A DNA stretch of 64,000 nucleotides. Origin: Lachnoclostridium sp. An196 (GTDB taxonomy: Bacteria > Bacillota > Clostridia > Lachnospirales > Lachnospiraceae). Under the pieces are notes generated by a model that saw only the letters and a list, made by a program, of their open reading frames with translations, ran no database searches and was not told where the DNA came from. The stretch is taken from assembly GCF_002160135.1 (NCBI RefSeq), contig NZ_NFJZ01000013.1:1-64000 (forward strand), read 5' to 3'. Each line of letters begins with the position of its first letter. The stretch's first letter is position 1. A program made the position numbers and the translations under genes. Shown here piece after piece: positions 42,090-51,047 of this stretch.

Positions 42090-42485
42090 ATGTCAGATCT
42101 GCCCCAGATTTCGGAAGCTGAATTCAAAGTCATGAAAGTCATATGGAAATACGCGCCTATCAGCACCAATGAGATTACAGACCGTCTGACCAAGTCCACT
42201 TCGTGGAGTCCGAAAACCATCCAGACCCTGATCAAACGTCTGGTAACCAAAAAAGTTCTTTCCTATGAAAAGCAGGGACGGGTATTCGTATATACGCCTC
42301 TGGTAAATGAAAAAGATTACGTGAGCCAGGAAAGCAGATCTTTTCTGCAGCGTTTCTATGACGGCAATATTGCCACCATGCTTTCAGCTTATATTGAAAA
42401 TGAACGGTTGTCAAAATCGGAGATTGATTCTCTCCGTTCCCTTTTGTCCGGTAAAGATACACAGGAGGAAAGAAAAGATTTTTAA
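42090..42485 (+). CDS. blaI: BlaI/MecI-family repressor
   Basis: The 131-residue protein has the winged helix domain of the family (ISEAEFKVMKVIWK, STSWSPKTIQTLIKRLVTKKVL, about 6-60) and a C-terminal dimerisation region (FLQRFYDGNIATMLSAY). It should repress blaI-blaR1 and the class D beta-lactamase gene until cleaved after beta-lactam sensing. It is preceded by a perfect promoter and by an operator, and it is followed by blaR1 12 bases later. Confidence 0.93.
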   Translation: MSDLPQISEAEFKVMKVIWKYAPISTNEITDRLTKSTSWSPKTIQTLIKRLVTKKVLSYEKQGRVFVYTPLVNEKDYVSQESRSFLQRFYDGNIATMLSAYIENERLSKSEIDSLRSLLSGKDTQEERKDF

Positions 42486-42497
42486 AGGAGAAACCGC

Positions 42498-44300
42498 ATG
42501 GCGCATTTTATCATCCGTTTTTTATTTTGTAATCTTCTGATCTGCCTGGCTGTGGGCGTCCTTCTGGGCGCGAAACAGCTGTTCCGCCGCTGTCTCACTA
42601 GCCATATGCAGTATCATCTGTGGTTTCTGCTGCTGGGAATCCTGGCAGTCCCCTTCCTGCCGATTCGTCTCTCCGGATTCCTGCCGTTTTTCTCCTGGTT
42701 TGAAAAAATGCCTGCCGCATCCGCTTCCCCCGCCGGATCTGCCGCAGCGCAGGCCGGCACCATCAATCAGGCTGTTTCCGGGAACTGGATGAATGATTTT
42801 ACCCTATCTGTCGCCCGGGATGCTTCTATCGCAGGAACTCTCCTGAGTGTTCTGTGGGTCCTCGGTATCCTGGCGATGCTCCTGATGATCGGCAGATCCC
42901 GGATTCAGTTTCATGCAGTCAGAAAATCGGCGCTCCCTCTGGAGAACAGAAAAATTTATCAGATATATCAGGACTGTCTGTCCGAGATGAAGATCCGAAA
43001 AGCCATTCCCATTTACAGCGCGGCATTTCTGACTTCACCCGTTATGGACGGTCTTTTTCTCCCGCGCGTTTATGTGCCGCTTCCGCTCATCTCCGATTGT
43101 CGGGAAAACGAACTGCGGTACATCCTGCTCCATGAGCTGCAGCATTATCGGCGCCGGGATGCTCTGGTCAATTATCTCATGGCAGCCGCCGGCGTTCTGT
43201 ACTGGTTCAACCCTGTCGTATGGTTCGCTTTTAAGCAGATCCGCACAGACAGAGAGATCGCCTGCGACACTTCTGTTCTGGAAATAATCGGAGAGGACTC
43301 CCGCATTGACTATGGCAATACCCTGATCAATTTTGCCGAGAAAATATCTTTTTCACCGTTTCAGTTTTCTCTGGGAATCAACGGAAACGCGGCTCAGATC
43401 CGGAAAAGGATCCTGAATATCGCCGGCTACCGCCCTGTCACTGTCAGGAGAAAACTGTACGGACTTCTCTCCTGCGTTCTGACCGCCATTCTTCTGTCTG
43501 GATTTCTTCCCGCCCTGTCTTCAAGGGCTGCAGACACGGACCGGTATCACGGCCGGGAAAACGTCCGGAATATCTCCGACCTGGATCTGAGCACATATTT
43601 TGGCGCCTATGACGGGAGCTTCGTGTTATATGACGCCGCTTCTGATTCCTGGCAGATCTATGAGAAAGAAAATGCATCGACCCGGATACCTCCCGCTTCG
43701 ACTTATAAGATCTACAGCGCCCTGTTCAGCCTTCAGTCAGGCGTCATCTCCCGGGAGGATTCGCGGATACCCTGGGACGGGCAGGATTATGCCTTCGATT
43801 CCTGGAACGCGGATCAGACTCTGGAATCTGCCATGTCTGATTCTGTTACATGGTATTTTCAGGAGATCGACCGCAGGCTCGGTATTTCCGCTATCGATAA
43901 TTTTATACAGGAAATCGGCTACGGCAACGAAACTGTCAGCAGCAGCGCCTTGACCTACTGGTATGATTCCTCTCTGAAGATCTCTCCCATAGAGCAGGTA
44001 GAGATGCTGGAAAAGTTTTATAATAATGATTTTGGATTTTCGTCTGAAAATATTGAGACGGTCAAAGATTCGATCCGGCTCTTCTCCGGCGGAAACGGCG
44101 TACTCTATGGAAAAACCGGCACGCTGGCGTCTGAAGGCCAAAACGTATGCGGATGGTTCATAGGATTTATCGAAAGAGAAGACGCCCCTCTGTATTTCGC
44201 CGTCAATATACAGGATGAAGACAGCGCGGCGGGTGCCGCTGCGGCAGAGCTTGCCTTTTCGGTTTTGTCCGACATGGGGATCTGGGATCAGGACAGATAG
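42498..44300 (+). CDS. blaR1: BlaR1/MecR1-type beta-lactam sensor-transducer
   Basis: The 600-residue protein has four membrane helices in its N-terminal part. An M56 metallopeptidase site His212-Glu-x-x-His216 (HELQH) and the downstream zinc ligand region DREIACD follow. A last helix (about 322-342) leads to an extracellular penicillin-binding domain (about 360-600). The active-site serine is Ser401 in STYK404; a YGKTGT motif lies near the end. Acylation by beta-lactams should start BlaI cleavage. The sensor domain resembles the class D enzyme encoded just downstream on the other strand, as is usual in BlaR1. Confidence 0.93.
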   Translation: MAHFIIRFLFCNLLICLAVGVLLGAKQLFRRCLTSHMQYHLWFLLLGILAVPFLPIRLSGFLPFFSWFEKMPAASASPAGSAAAQAGTINQAVSGNWMNDFTLSVARDASIAGTLLSVLWVLGILAMLLMIGRSRIQFHAVRKSALPLENRKIYQIYQDCLSEMKIRKAIPIYSAAFLTSPVMDGLFLPRVYVPLPLISDCRENELRYILLHELQHYRRRDALVNYLMAAAGVLYWFNPVVWFAFKQIRTDREIACDTSVLEIIGEDSRIDYGNTLINFAEKISFSPFQFSLGINGNAAQIRKRILNIAGYRPVTVRRKLYGLLSCVLTAILLSGFLPALSSRAADTDRYHGRENVRNISDLDLSTYFGAYDGSFVLYDAASDSWQIYEKENASTRIPPASTYKIYSALFSLQSGVISREDSRIPWDGQDYAFDSWNADQTLESAMSDSVTWYFQEIDRRLGISAIDNFIQEIGYGNETVSSSALTYWYDSSLKISPIEQVEMLEKFYNNDFGFSSENIETVKDSIRLFSGGNGVLYGKTGTLASEGQNVCGWFIGFIEREDAPLYFAVNIQDEDSAAGAAAAELAFSVLSDMGIWDQDR

Positions 44301-44318
44301 GGGGAGTGCCGCCTCCCC

Positions 44319-45302
44319 TTATCTACTGTTTTCGCAATAATCAGATATAATCTGAACGGCAATATCCCTGGCCGCGGCGCTGGTGGCATCCCTTTCTTCT
44401 GACTGCCCCAAATATACGCAAAAATATACGGGTTCTTCCGATGTTTCCGCAAATCCTGTAAACCACGCATCCACAGTTATACCGTCCGTCTTTCCCATTC
44501 CTGTTTTTCCGTACACAGGAATGTCCGTCCCATACTCCTCCGGCAGACGCATAACTTCTTTTAATATCTCTATTGTTTCTTCTGAATACGTACTGTTTTC
44601 TCCAAAGATCCGTTCCATGACCTCTGTCTGTTCTTTCGGAGAGATCTTAAGCGAAGACTCGATCCAGAATCCGGTCAGCGCGCGGTTGCTGTTATTTGTA
44701 TTCTGTTCTCCCTTCCAGTCAGAGATGTCGCAGTTCCCGTAAGCAAGCTTTTCCAGTTCCTTCTGCATTGTCTCCCGGCCGATCTCGTCTATGACCTCCC
44801 GGAAATACCAGACACAGGAAGTACGGAACGCGTCCTCAAATCCAATATCCCGGTTCCAGTCCTCGTTCCAGAACATCTCTCCGCTCCATGTCCGCACAGA
44901 ATCGTCCGGCAGGATGATCCCCTGCTCCAGACCGATCAGGGAAGATATGATCTTGAAGGTAGAGCACGGTGATCTGCGTGTCCCGGCCAGTTCGCCATTG
45001 TATACGGCATAGCGGTTTTCCGCGCGGTCGTAGATCACCGCCGCTCCGGTCAGCCCGCCAAAATACGAAGACCAGTCTTCGTCCATGGTCTGAGGTTCTG
45101 CTTCCTCTTCCGGCTCCTCTTCCGCATCTTCTTCCTGCGGAATATTCTGCGGCCTATCCTCAGTAATATCCTGCGGCTCTTCGGAAATATTCACAGGTTC
45201 TGCAGGCGGTTCTTCCGGTTTTGCATTCCTCCATGATGATACGGTCAAAATCAGAATGATAACGCATATTGCCGCCCCCAGTCCGAGACAAACTTTTTTC
45301 AT
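44319..45302 (-). CDS. Class D (OXA-type) beta-lactamase, membrane-tethered with acidic linker
   Basis: The 327-residue protein starts with a membrane helix (about 5-23) that lacks an obvious cleavage site or lipobox. An acidic Pro/Glu linker (about 28-75) and a class D domain follow. Motifs are Ser114-Thr-Phe-Lys117, Ser162-Cys-Val164, Tyr188-Gly-Asn190, Lys266-Thr-Gly and the class D WFTGF (280-284). All needed catalytic residues are present. It resembles class D enzymes of Clostridia such as the CDD group of C. difficile. It converges on blaR1 with an 18-base gap. Its promoter carries two BlaI-type operators, so induction by beta-lactams is expected. Confidence 0.88.
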   Translation of the reverse strand: MKKVCLGLGAAICVIILILTVSSWRNAKPEEPPAEPVNISEEPQDITEDRPQNIPQEEDAEEEPEEEAEPQTMDEDWSSYFGGLTGAAVIYDRAENRYAVYNGELAGTRRSPCSTFKIISSLIGLEQGIILPDDSVRTWSGEMFWNEDWNRDIGFEDAFRTSCVWYFREVIDEIGRETMQKELEKLAYGNCDISDWKGEQNTNNSNRALTGFWIESSLKISPKEQTEVMERIFGENSTYSEETIEILKEVMRLPEEYGTDIPVYGKTGMGKTDGITVDAWFTGFAETSEEPVYFCVYLGQSEERDATSAAARDIAVQIISDYCENSR

Positions 45303-45327
45303 CGGTGTTCCTCCTGCTTTTCATTTA

Positions 45328-45339
45328 TTACATTCGTAA
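45328..45339 (-). promoter_or_regulatory. BlaI-type operator 1 before the class D gene
   Basis: TTACATTCGTAA, a TTAC-N4-GTAA dyad, lies 26 bases upstream of the ATG and downstream of the -10 box. Its start is 28 bases from the second copy. Confidence 0.75.
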
Positions 45340-45352
45340 GATTTGTATTCAA

Positions 45353-45381
45353 ATATTACATCCGTAATAGTAAAAAGTCAA
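45353..45381 (-). promoter_or_regulatory. Class D gene promoter overlapped by BlaI-type operator 2
   Basis: On the minus strand TTGACT (45376-45381), 17 bases and TAATAT (45353-45358) form the promoter. The operator copy TTACATCCGTAA (45356-45367) covers the end of the spacer and the start of the -10 box, an ideal site for repression. Confidence 0.78.
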
Positions 45382-45390
45382 GTCTTCTTG

Positions 45391-45420
45391 AAAAATACGC
45401 CAGACCTTTTAAGTCTGACG
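45391..45420 (-). terminator. Terminator of ftsH
   Basis: CGTCAGAC and GTCTGGCG form an 8-bp stem with one G-T pair and a short loop. TATTTTT follows on the minus strand, 18 bases after the ftsH stop codon. Confidence 0.8.
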
Positions 45421-45437
45421 CATTTTCAGGTTTTATT

Positions 45438-47303
45438 TTAATTTTCTTCCGTATTCCCGGCGATTTTCTCCGGCTCCGTCCCCAGGATTTCCATAAATTC
45501 GTCTCCTGTGATCGTCTCTTTCTCATAAAGATATTTCGCCAGTTCATGCAGCTTCATCGCGTGTGTTTTCAGAAGATCCACAGCTTTTTCATACTGCTTT
45601 TTCAAAAGCTGGTTCACCTTCTCGTCCACCACTGCCGCAGTCTCCGCCGCGCACGCCAGGGAAGCGTCGCCGCCCAGATACTGATTGCCCACCGTCTCCA
45701 GCGCCATCATGCCGAACTCATCGCTCATGCCATACCGGGTGATCATGGCTCTCGCCAGTTTCGTCATCTGCTCGATATCATTGGAAGCTCCCGTGGTAAT
45801 GGAACCGAAGATCAGCTGCTCCGCAGCCCGGCCTCCTGCATATGTAGCAATCTTATTTTCCAGTTCTTCCTTGCTTAAAAGGTGCTGTTCCTGCGCTTCC
45901 ACCTGCATGGTATAACCCAGTGCGCCGGAAGTACGGGGGATAATCGTGATCTTCGTAACCGGAGCAGAATGAGTCTGCAGCGCCGCCACCAGCGCATGAC
46001 CGGTTTCATGATAAGCCACGATCATTTTCTCTTTATCAGACAGCACCGCATTCTTTTTCTGATATCCGGCAATTACCACTTCAATACTTTCTTCCAAATC
46101 TGCCTGGGTCACATACGCCCTTCCGCTTCGCACAGCCCGGAGAGCAGCTTCATTGACCATATTGGCCAGCTCGGCTCCTGACGCTCCGGCTGCCGCTCTT
46201 GCGATAGCATTAAAATCGATATCGTCTCCAAGTTTCACTTTCTTGGCATGAACCCTGAGAATAGCCTCTCTGCCGTTGAGATCCGGCAATTCCACCGGTA
46301 TCCTCCTGTCAAAGCGGCCCGGACGGAGCAGGGCCGGATCCAGGGTCTCCGGGCGGTTGGTCGCCGCCAGAATCACGACGCCTTTGGAGCTGTCAAATCC
46401 ATCCATCTCTGTCAAAAGCTGGTTCAGTGTCTGCTCTCTCTCATCATTCCCTCCGATGCCGTTTCCGTCGCGCTTCTTCCCGATCGTGTCAATCTCGTCA
46501 ATAAATACAATGCAGGGCGCTTTTTCATTGGCCTGTTTAAACAGATCTCTCACTTTCGCGGCTCCCATGCCCACGAACATCTCCACAAACTCGGAACCGG
46601 AGATGGAAAAAAACGGGACTTCCGCTTCGCCCGCCACCGCTTTTGCAAGGAGAGTTTTACCCGTTCCGGGAGGCCCTACCAGCAGAGCGCCTTTAGGCAT
46701 CTTTGCCCCGATTTCCTGGTATTTATCCGGATTATGCAGGAAATCCACAATCTCCTGCAAAGCATCTTTGGCCTCTTCTTCACCTGCCACGTCGCTGAAT
46801 TTAATGCCGGTCTCGCTGGCCACATAGACTTTGGCATTGCTTTTTCCAAAAGACATGGCGTTTTCAAAACCGCCTCCCATTTTCTTCATCAGACTTCTGG
46901 ACAGAAGCTGTCCGATGGCGATAAAGATTACCAGCGGAATCACAATTGAAAGAATCCCGCTCAGAAGAGGCGACATTTCTTCCTCGTGCACCTCTCCGAA
47001 TTTACACCCGGACGCATACAGACGGTCAACCAGAGAAGTATCCGAATTGAAAGTAGTTGTCCGATAATAGGTCGGCTCTTCTTCCTTGTCTGTGAAATAA
47101 ATATAATCCTGCTCCACCTGTACGACAGCCACTTCTTTTTCATCCAGCATGTTCAGAAATGTCCCATAATCCACTTCCTCAATCTGCTGCTTAAGAATGC
47201 TCGGAAAAAGAAATGTGTTCAGCAGAATCATGATCACAAGCACGATACAGTAATAAAATATCAGGGGCTTTTTAGGGGGTTTTACCTGTTGCATCAACTT
47301 CAC
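45438..47303 (-). CDS. ftsH: ATP-dependent zinc metalloprotease FtsH
   Basis: The 621-residue membrane protease degrades misassembled membrane proteins and short-lived regulators. Two N-terminal helices (about 13-34 and 108-130) flank an extracellular loop. The AAA domain has Walker A GPPGTGKT, Walker B IVFIDEID, the second region of homology NRPETLDPALLRPGRFDRR, and the zinc site HETGH (near 420). The C-terminal helical tail is acidic. Firmicutes often have ftsH near hpt/tilS; here it stands alone. Confidence 0.96.
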   Translation of the reverse strand: MKLMQQVKPPKKPLIFYYCIVLVIMILLNTFLFPSILKQQIEEVDYGTFLNMLDEKEVAVVQVEQDYIYFTDKEEEPTYYRTTTFNSDTSLVDRLYASGCKFGEVHEEEMSPLLSGILSIVIPLVIFIAIGQLLSRSLMKKMGGGFENAMSFGKSNAKVYVASETGIKFSDVAGEEEAKDALQEIVDFLHNPDKYQEIGAKMPKGALLVGPPGTGKTLLAKAVAGEAEVPFFSISGSEFVEMFVGMGAAKVRDLFKQANEKAPCIVFIDEIDTIGKKRDGNGIGGNDEREQTLNQLLTEMDGFDSSKGVVILAATNRPETLDPALLRPGRFDRRIPVELPDLNGREAILRVHAKKVKLGDDIDFNAIARAAAGASGAELANMVNEAALRAVRSGRAYVTQADLEESIEVVIAGYQKKNAVLSDKEKMIVAYHETGHALVAALQTHSAPVTKITIIPRTSGALGYTMQVEAQEQHLLSKEELENKIATYAGGRAAEQLIFGSITTGASNDIEQMTKLARAMITRYGMSDEFGMMALETVGNQYLGGDASLACAAETAAVVDEKVNQLLKKQYEKAVDLLKTHAMKLHELAKYLYEKETITGDEFMEILGTEPEKIAGNTEEN

Positions 47304-47483
47304 TCCTTATTATCCTATAATAAACGGCACTGGCCGCCGCCAAACATACAATATCATATATTTTCTCTTCACTCAATAAACTAAATATAAACTGATGAAT
47401 ATAAACTAAGTTCCATTTTTCTCTTTTCTTTTCCGATAATATTCGGTACAATAAAGGCATCAAACAATCGGAGGCGTTTATCT

Positions 47484-48449
47484 ATGAAGACATATGATGT
47501 GATCGCTTTGGGCGAACTTTTAATCGACTTTACGCAGAATGGATTGAGCGAACAGGGAAACGGTCTTTTTGAAGCCAATCCCGGCGGCGCTCCCTGCAAT
47601 GTGCTTTCCATGCTGAACAATCTGGGTAAAAAAACATCCTTTATCGGAAAAGTAGGCAACGACCAGTTTGGTCTCACATTAAAACATTCTCTGGAAGACC
47701 TGGGGATCGGCACAGAAAATCTGTTGATGGACGATCAGGTACATACAACTCTGGCTCTGGTTCATACTTTTGAAAACGGAGACCGGGATTTTTCCTTCTA
47801 CCGCAATCCGGGTGCGGACATGATGCTTCGCGCAGATGAACTGAATGAAGAACTGCTGCAGGATACCCGCCTCTTCCATTTCGGGACTCTCTCCATGACC
47901 CACGAAGGCGTACGGGAAGCAACAAAAAAGGCCGTTCGAATCGCAAAAGAATCCGGCGCACTGGTAAGCTTTGATCCCAACTTAAGAGAGCCTCTGTGGG
48001 ATACTCTCGACAATGCAAAAGAACAGGTTCGCTGGGGTCTGGGACAATGCGATGTGCTGAAGATCTCTGATAATGAGATCCAGTGGCTGACCGGAGAAAA
48101 GGATTTCACCAGGGGCGTTGCGAAGATTCGTGAAGAATTTCCGATTCCGCTGATTCTGGTATCCATGGGAGGCGACGGAAGCCGGGCATACTATAACGGC
48201 GGGTATGTGGAAGCAGCCCCATTCCTTCAGAAGAATACCATCGAGACCACCGGAGCCGGAGATACCTTCTGTGCCTGCGTCATCAATTATGTACTGGATC
48301 ACGGACTGAAAGGACTGACAGACGATCAATTAAAAGAGATGCTTACCTTCGCCAATGCCGCCGCATCCATCATCACCACACGCAAAGGCGCTCTGCGTGT
48401 CATGCCGCAAAAGCAGGAAGTGCTGGATTTTCTCGCTGCACACTCATAA
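47484..48449 (+). CDS. scrK: Fructokinase, PfkB family
   Basis: The 321-residue kinase phosphorylates fructose to fructose 6-phosphate. It starts DVIALGELLIDF, with the substrate-binding GGAPCNV, the family motif TTGAGDTF with catalytic Asp (near 260), and FANAAASIITTRKGA. ScrK-type fructokinases match it well. There are no sucrose or PTS genes next to it. A -10-like TACAAT is visible about 35 bases upstream, without a clear -35 box. Confidence 0.9.
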   Translation: MKTYDVIALGELLIDFTQNGLSEQGNGLFEANPGGAPCNVLSMLNNLGKKTSFIGKVGNDQFGLTLKHSLEDLGIGTENLLMDDQVHTTLALVHTFENGDRDFSFYRNPGADMMLRADELNEELLQDTRLFHFGTLSMTHEGVREATKKAVRIAKESGALVSFDPNLREPLWDTLDNAKEQVRWGLGQCDVLKISDNEIQWLTGEKDFTRGVAKIREEFPIPLILVSMGGDGSRAYYNGGYVEAAPFLQKNTIETTGAGDTFCACVINYVLDHGLKGLTDDQLKEMLTFANAAASIITTRKGALRVMPQKQEVLDFLAAHS

Positions 48450-48515
48450 AACAGCCGATTATTCCGGAAGGCATGAAATTACTGCCCGTCATTTTATTTT
48501 TAAGGAGGGATCTAT

Positions 48516-48821
48516 ATGGATTTCTTAGACAAAATCAATGAATTTGCCAGAACAGCCGCTGACAAAACCGGCGAAGCCATCGACACCGCCCGGCTGAAAG
48601 CCCAGATCATGAACGATACCAAATCCATCAAGGAGCTGGAGGCAAAGATCGGCGAACATTATTACAAAAAATTTGCCGCCGGAGAACCCGTAGATGAAGA
48701 AGTCATGGAATACTGCACCGCCATCTCCGTCCATAAACAGAGCATAAAAGAAAAAGAAGCGGCTCTGAGCACGGAACGGACAGTGTCCGGCAACTTTGCG
48801 GATGAGGATCCATTCGCATAA
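48516..48821 (+). CDS. Small coiled-coil hypothetical protein, 101 residues
   Basis: It starts after TAAGGAGG and has a clean frame. The product is mostly helical and charged (ARLKAQIMNDTKSIKELEAKIGEHYYKKF), which suggests a coiled coil at about 20-80. There is no signal peptide or membrane helix. It looks like the N-terminal half of longer Firmicute proteins that carry a C-terminal zinc ribbon, but no Cys is present here. The function is unknown. Confidence 0.75.
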   Translation: MDFLDKINEFARTAADKTGEAIDTARLKAQIMNDTKSIKELEAKIGEHYYKKFAAGEPVDEEVMEYCTAISVHKQSIKEKEAALSTERTVSGNFADEDPFA

Positions 48822-48835
48822 TCTTAAACACATTT

Positions 48836-48860
48836 GGGACTGTGCATTTTGCACAGTCCC
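48836..48860. terminator. Hairpin between two convergent genes
   Basis: GGGACTGTGC and GCACAGTCCC form a perfect 10-bp stem with a 5-base loop between the small coiled-coil gene and the ybaK gene. There is no T-run on either side, so it may be a weak bidirectional terminator or an mRNA-stabilising end. Confidence 0.5.
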
Positions 48861-48868
48861 AGGCACTG

Positions 48869-49354
48869 TCACTCCGCAACCACATCCGCATATTCCGCTC
48901 CCGCGGCTTTTCTCAGATCTTCCGGCTTAAGTTCCAGCTGTGTTCCGATTCTTCCTCCGCTGACCACAATCTTTTCCAGCTTTTCAGCGCTCGCGTCAAT
49001 CCTGGTCACATACTGTTTCTTCATGCCGACTGCCGTGCAGCCGCCCCGGATATAACCGGTCACCTGCTGGATTTCTTTTACATGGATCATGGATAGGGAT
49101 TTCTCCCCCACTACCTTTGCCGCTTTCTTCAGATCCAGTTCTTTGTCTATGGGAATCACAAACACAAAATAATTCTTGCTGTTTCCCACCGTCACCAGCG
49201 TCTTATATACCTTTTCATATGGCAGATGCAGCATATCCGCAATCTGGAGCGCATCTACGAACTCTTCGCATTCATACGTATGCGCTTCATAAAGGATCTT
49301 CATCCGATCCAGGATACGCATAGCATTTGTCTTGATCTCTTTTGATTTCGCCAT
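48869..49354 (-). CDS. ybaK: Cys-tRNA(Pro)/Cys-tRNA(Cys) deacylase, YbaK family
   Basis: The 161-residue editing enzyme removes cysteine wrongly loaded on tRNA-Pro. Family features are KTLVTVGNSKNYFVFVIP, the GGCTAVGMKK segment and a closing SGGRIGTQLELKPEDL. ATG 49354 lies 5 bases after GGAGG and is preferred over 49369. Confidence 0.92.
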   Translation of the reverse strand: MAKSKEIKTNAMRILDRMKILYEAHTYECEEFVDALQIADMLHLPYEKVYKTLVTVGNSKNYFVFVIPIDKELDLKKAAKVVGEKSLSMIHVKEIQQVTGYIRGGCTAVGMKKQYVTRIDASAEKLEKIVVSGGRIGTQLELKPEDLRKAAGAEYADVVAE

Positions 49355-49486
49355 GATTTTCCTCCGCACAAGATGTTCTCTACAGGCTATACTTTATCAC
49401 ATCTGCGAAGAATTTCCATACTTTATATTATAATTCGACCGAAGGCGCGCCCGCAAGCGTCATCCGGTTCCGAAGGAGGCCTGCTC

Positions 49487-50251
49487 ATGGACACTCTGAT
49501 GAATGTCAGTCACGTCAGTTATGCGTACCATACCCTGAGCGGGGAGACCATGGCTCTGTCAGATATCACCTTTTCCGTGGGAGAGGGGGAATTTCTGGCC
49601 ATCGTAGGGCCCAGCGGCTGCGGCAAATCCACGCTGCTCTCCCTCCTCTCCGGTCTGATGGAACCGGAACAGGGCACCATCGAGATCCGTCAAGATACCG
49701 AAGAAGGCAAGACCCAGATCGGATATATGCTCCAGAAAGACCATCTTTTTGAATGGAGGACCGTCTACCGCAATGTCATCCTGGGACTGGAGATTCAGAA
49801 CCGGATGACACCGGAAAATCTTTCCCATGTGGATCAGCTTCTGGAAGAATACGGCCTGTCCAGATTCAAAAATGCCCGTCCTTCCGAGCTGTCCGGCGGT
49901 ATGCGCCAGCGCGCGGCGCTGATCCGGACGCTGGCCCTGGATCCTCAGCTTCTGTTGTTGGATGAACCGTTTTCCGCCCTGGACTATCAAACCCGTCTGA
50001 ATGTCTGCGACGATGTATATCAGATCATACAAAAAGAAAAAAAGACCGCGGTGCTGGTCACCCACGATCTTTCTGAAGCTATCAGTATGGCGGACCGGGT
50101 CCTGATCCTGTCCAGCCGCCCCGCCGCCGTCCGCAAGACCGTCGAGATCCGATTCACCGCAGACGGGCTGACTCCCATGGAGCGGCGGCAGGCTCCGGAA
50201 TTCAAAGACTATTTCAATGAAATCTGGAAGGAGTTGAATCACTATGCCTGA
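49487..50251 (+). CDS. ABC transporter ATP-binding protein, SsuB/TauB type
   Basis: The 254-residue protein has Walker A GPSGCGKS, a Q-loop in YMLQKDHLFEWRTV, signature LSGGMRQR, Walker B LLLLDEPFSALD and the H-loop VTHDLSEA. The LFEWRTV text after the Q-loop is typical of nitrate/sulfonate/pyrimidine-precursor importers. It overlaps the permease gene by 8 bases. The ATG follows AAGGAGG. The substrate is open because no binding protein gene is adjacent. Confidence 0.9.
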   Translation: MDTLMNVSHVSYAYHTLSGETMALSDITFSVGEGEFLAIVGPSGCGKSTLLSLLSGLMEPEQGTIEIRQDTEEGKTQIGYMLQKDHLFEWRTVYRNVILGLEIQNRMTPENLSHVDQLLEEYGLSRFKNARPSELSGGMRQRAALIRTLALDPQLLLLDEPFSALDYQTRLNVCDDVYQIIQKEKKTAVLVTHDLSEAISMADRVLILSSRPAAVRKTVEIRFTADGLTPMERRQAPEFKDYFNEIWKELNHYA

Positions 50252-51047
50252 TGTTTCTCTCCGCCAGGCGGAATATATCCGCCGCCACCGCCGCCACCAT
50301 CATCTGGTCGCTCTCTGCCGTTTCCTGGCTTTTGCCGGCTTCCTGGTCCTCTGGGAGATCAGTGTCAATCTGGAATGGATCGATGCCTTTATCTTCAGCA
50401 GTCCCAGCCGGGTACTGCAGACAATTCTGGAAATGGGCGGTGACCACACCCTGTTCCGCCATACCGGCATCACTCTTTATGAGACTCTGCTGAGTTTTGC
50501 CCTGGTCATTCTGGTCAGTTTTCTGGCAGCGACTCTTCTATGGTTCTCCAGTTCTCTCTCCGAGATCCTGGAGCCCTGGCTGGTCATACTGAACAGTCTG
50601 CCCAAATCAGCTCTGGCCCCGCTCCTGATTGTATGGCTGGGCGCCAACATGAAGACGATCATCATCGCCGGTATGTCCGTGGCAGTATTTGGCAGTATCA
50701 TCAGCATGTATACAGCGTTTCGCACTACAGATGAAGAAGAGATCAAACTGATCTACACGCTCGGCGGCTCCCGCATGCAGGTGCTTCGCTGCGTAGTATT
50801 TCCATCCAGCGTACCCGCCATCATCAGCATCCTGAAGGTCAACATCGGCCTTTGTCTGGTCGGCGTCATCATCGGCGAATTCCTGGCCGCCCGGGAAGGG
50901 CTGGGATATCTCATCATATACTCCAGCCAGGTATTCAAGCTGAACTATCTGATCGCCGCCCTGATCATCCTTTGCCTCATCGCCTTCTGCCTGTATCAGG
51001 CGATCCAGAAGCTGGAGCACCATATCCGGAAAAACAGAAAACTCTAG
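50244..51047 (+). CDS. ABC transporter permease, SsuC/TauC type
   Basis: This 267-residue protein has six predicted helices. The EAA-type loop (IYTLGGSRMQVLRCVVFPSSVPAI, about 170-194) contacts the ATPase. It ends in a basic tail. It is translationally coupled to the ATP-binding gene. The expected third member, a substrate-binding lipoprotein, is absent on both sides. Confidence 0.9.
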   Translation: MPDVSLRQAEYIRRHRRHHHLVALCRFLAFAGFLVLWEISVNLEWIDAFIFSSPSRVLQTILEMGGDHTLFRHTGITLYETLLSFALVILVSFLAATLLWFSSSLSEILEPWLVILNSLPKSALAPLLIVWLGANMKTIIIAGMSVAVFGSIISMYTAFRTTDEEEIKLIYTLGGSRMQVLRCVVFPSSVPAIISILKVNIGLCLVGVIIGEFLAAREGLGYLIIYSSQVFKLNYLIAALIILCLIAFCLYQAIQKLEHHIRKNRKL

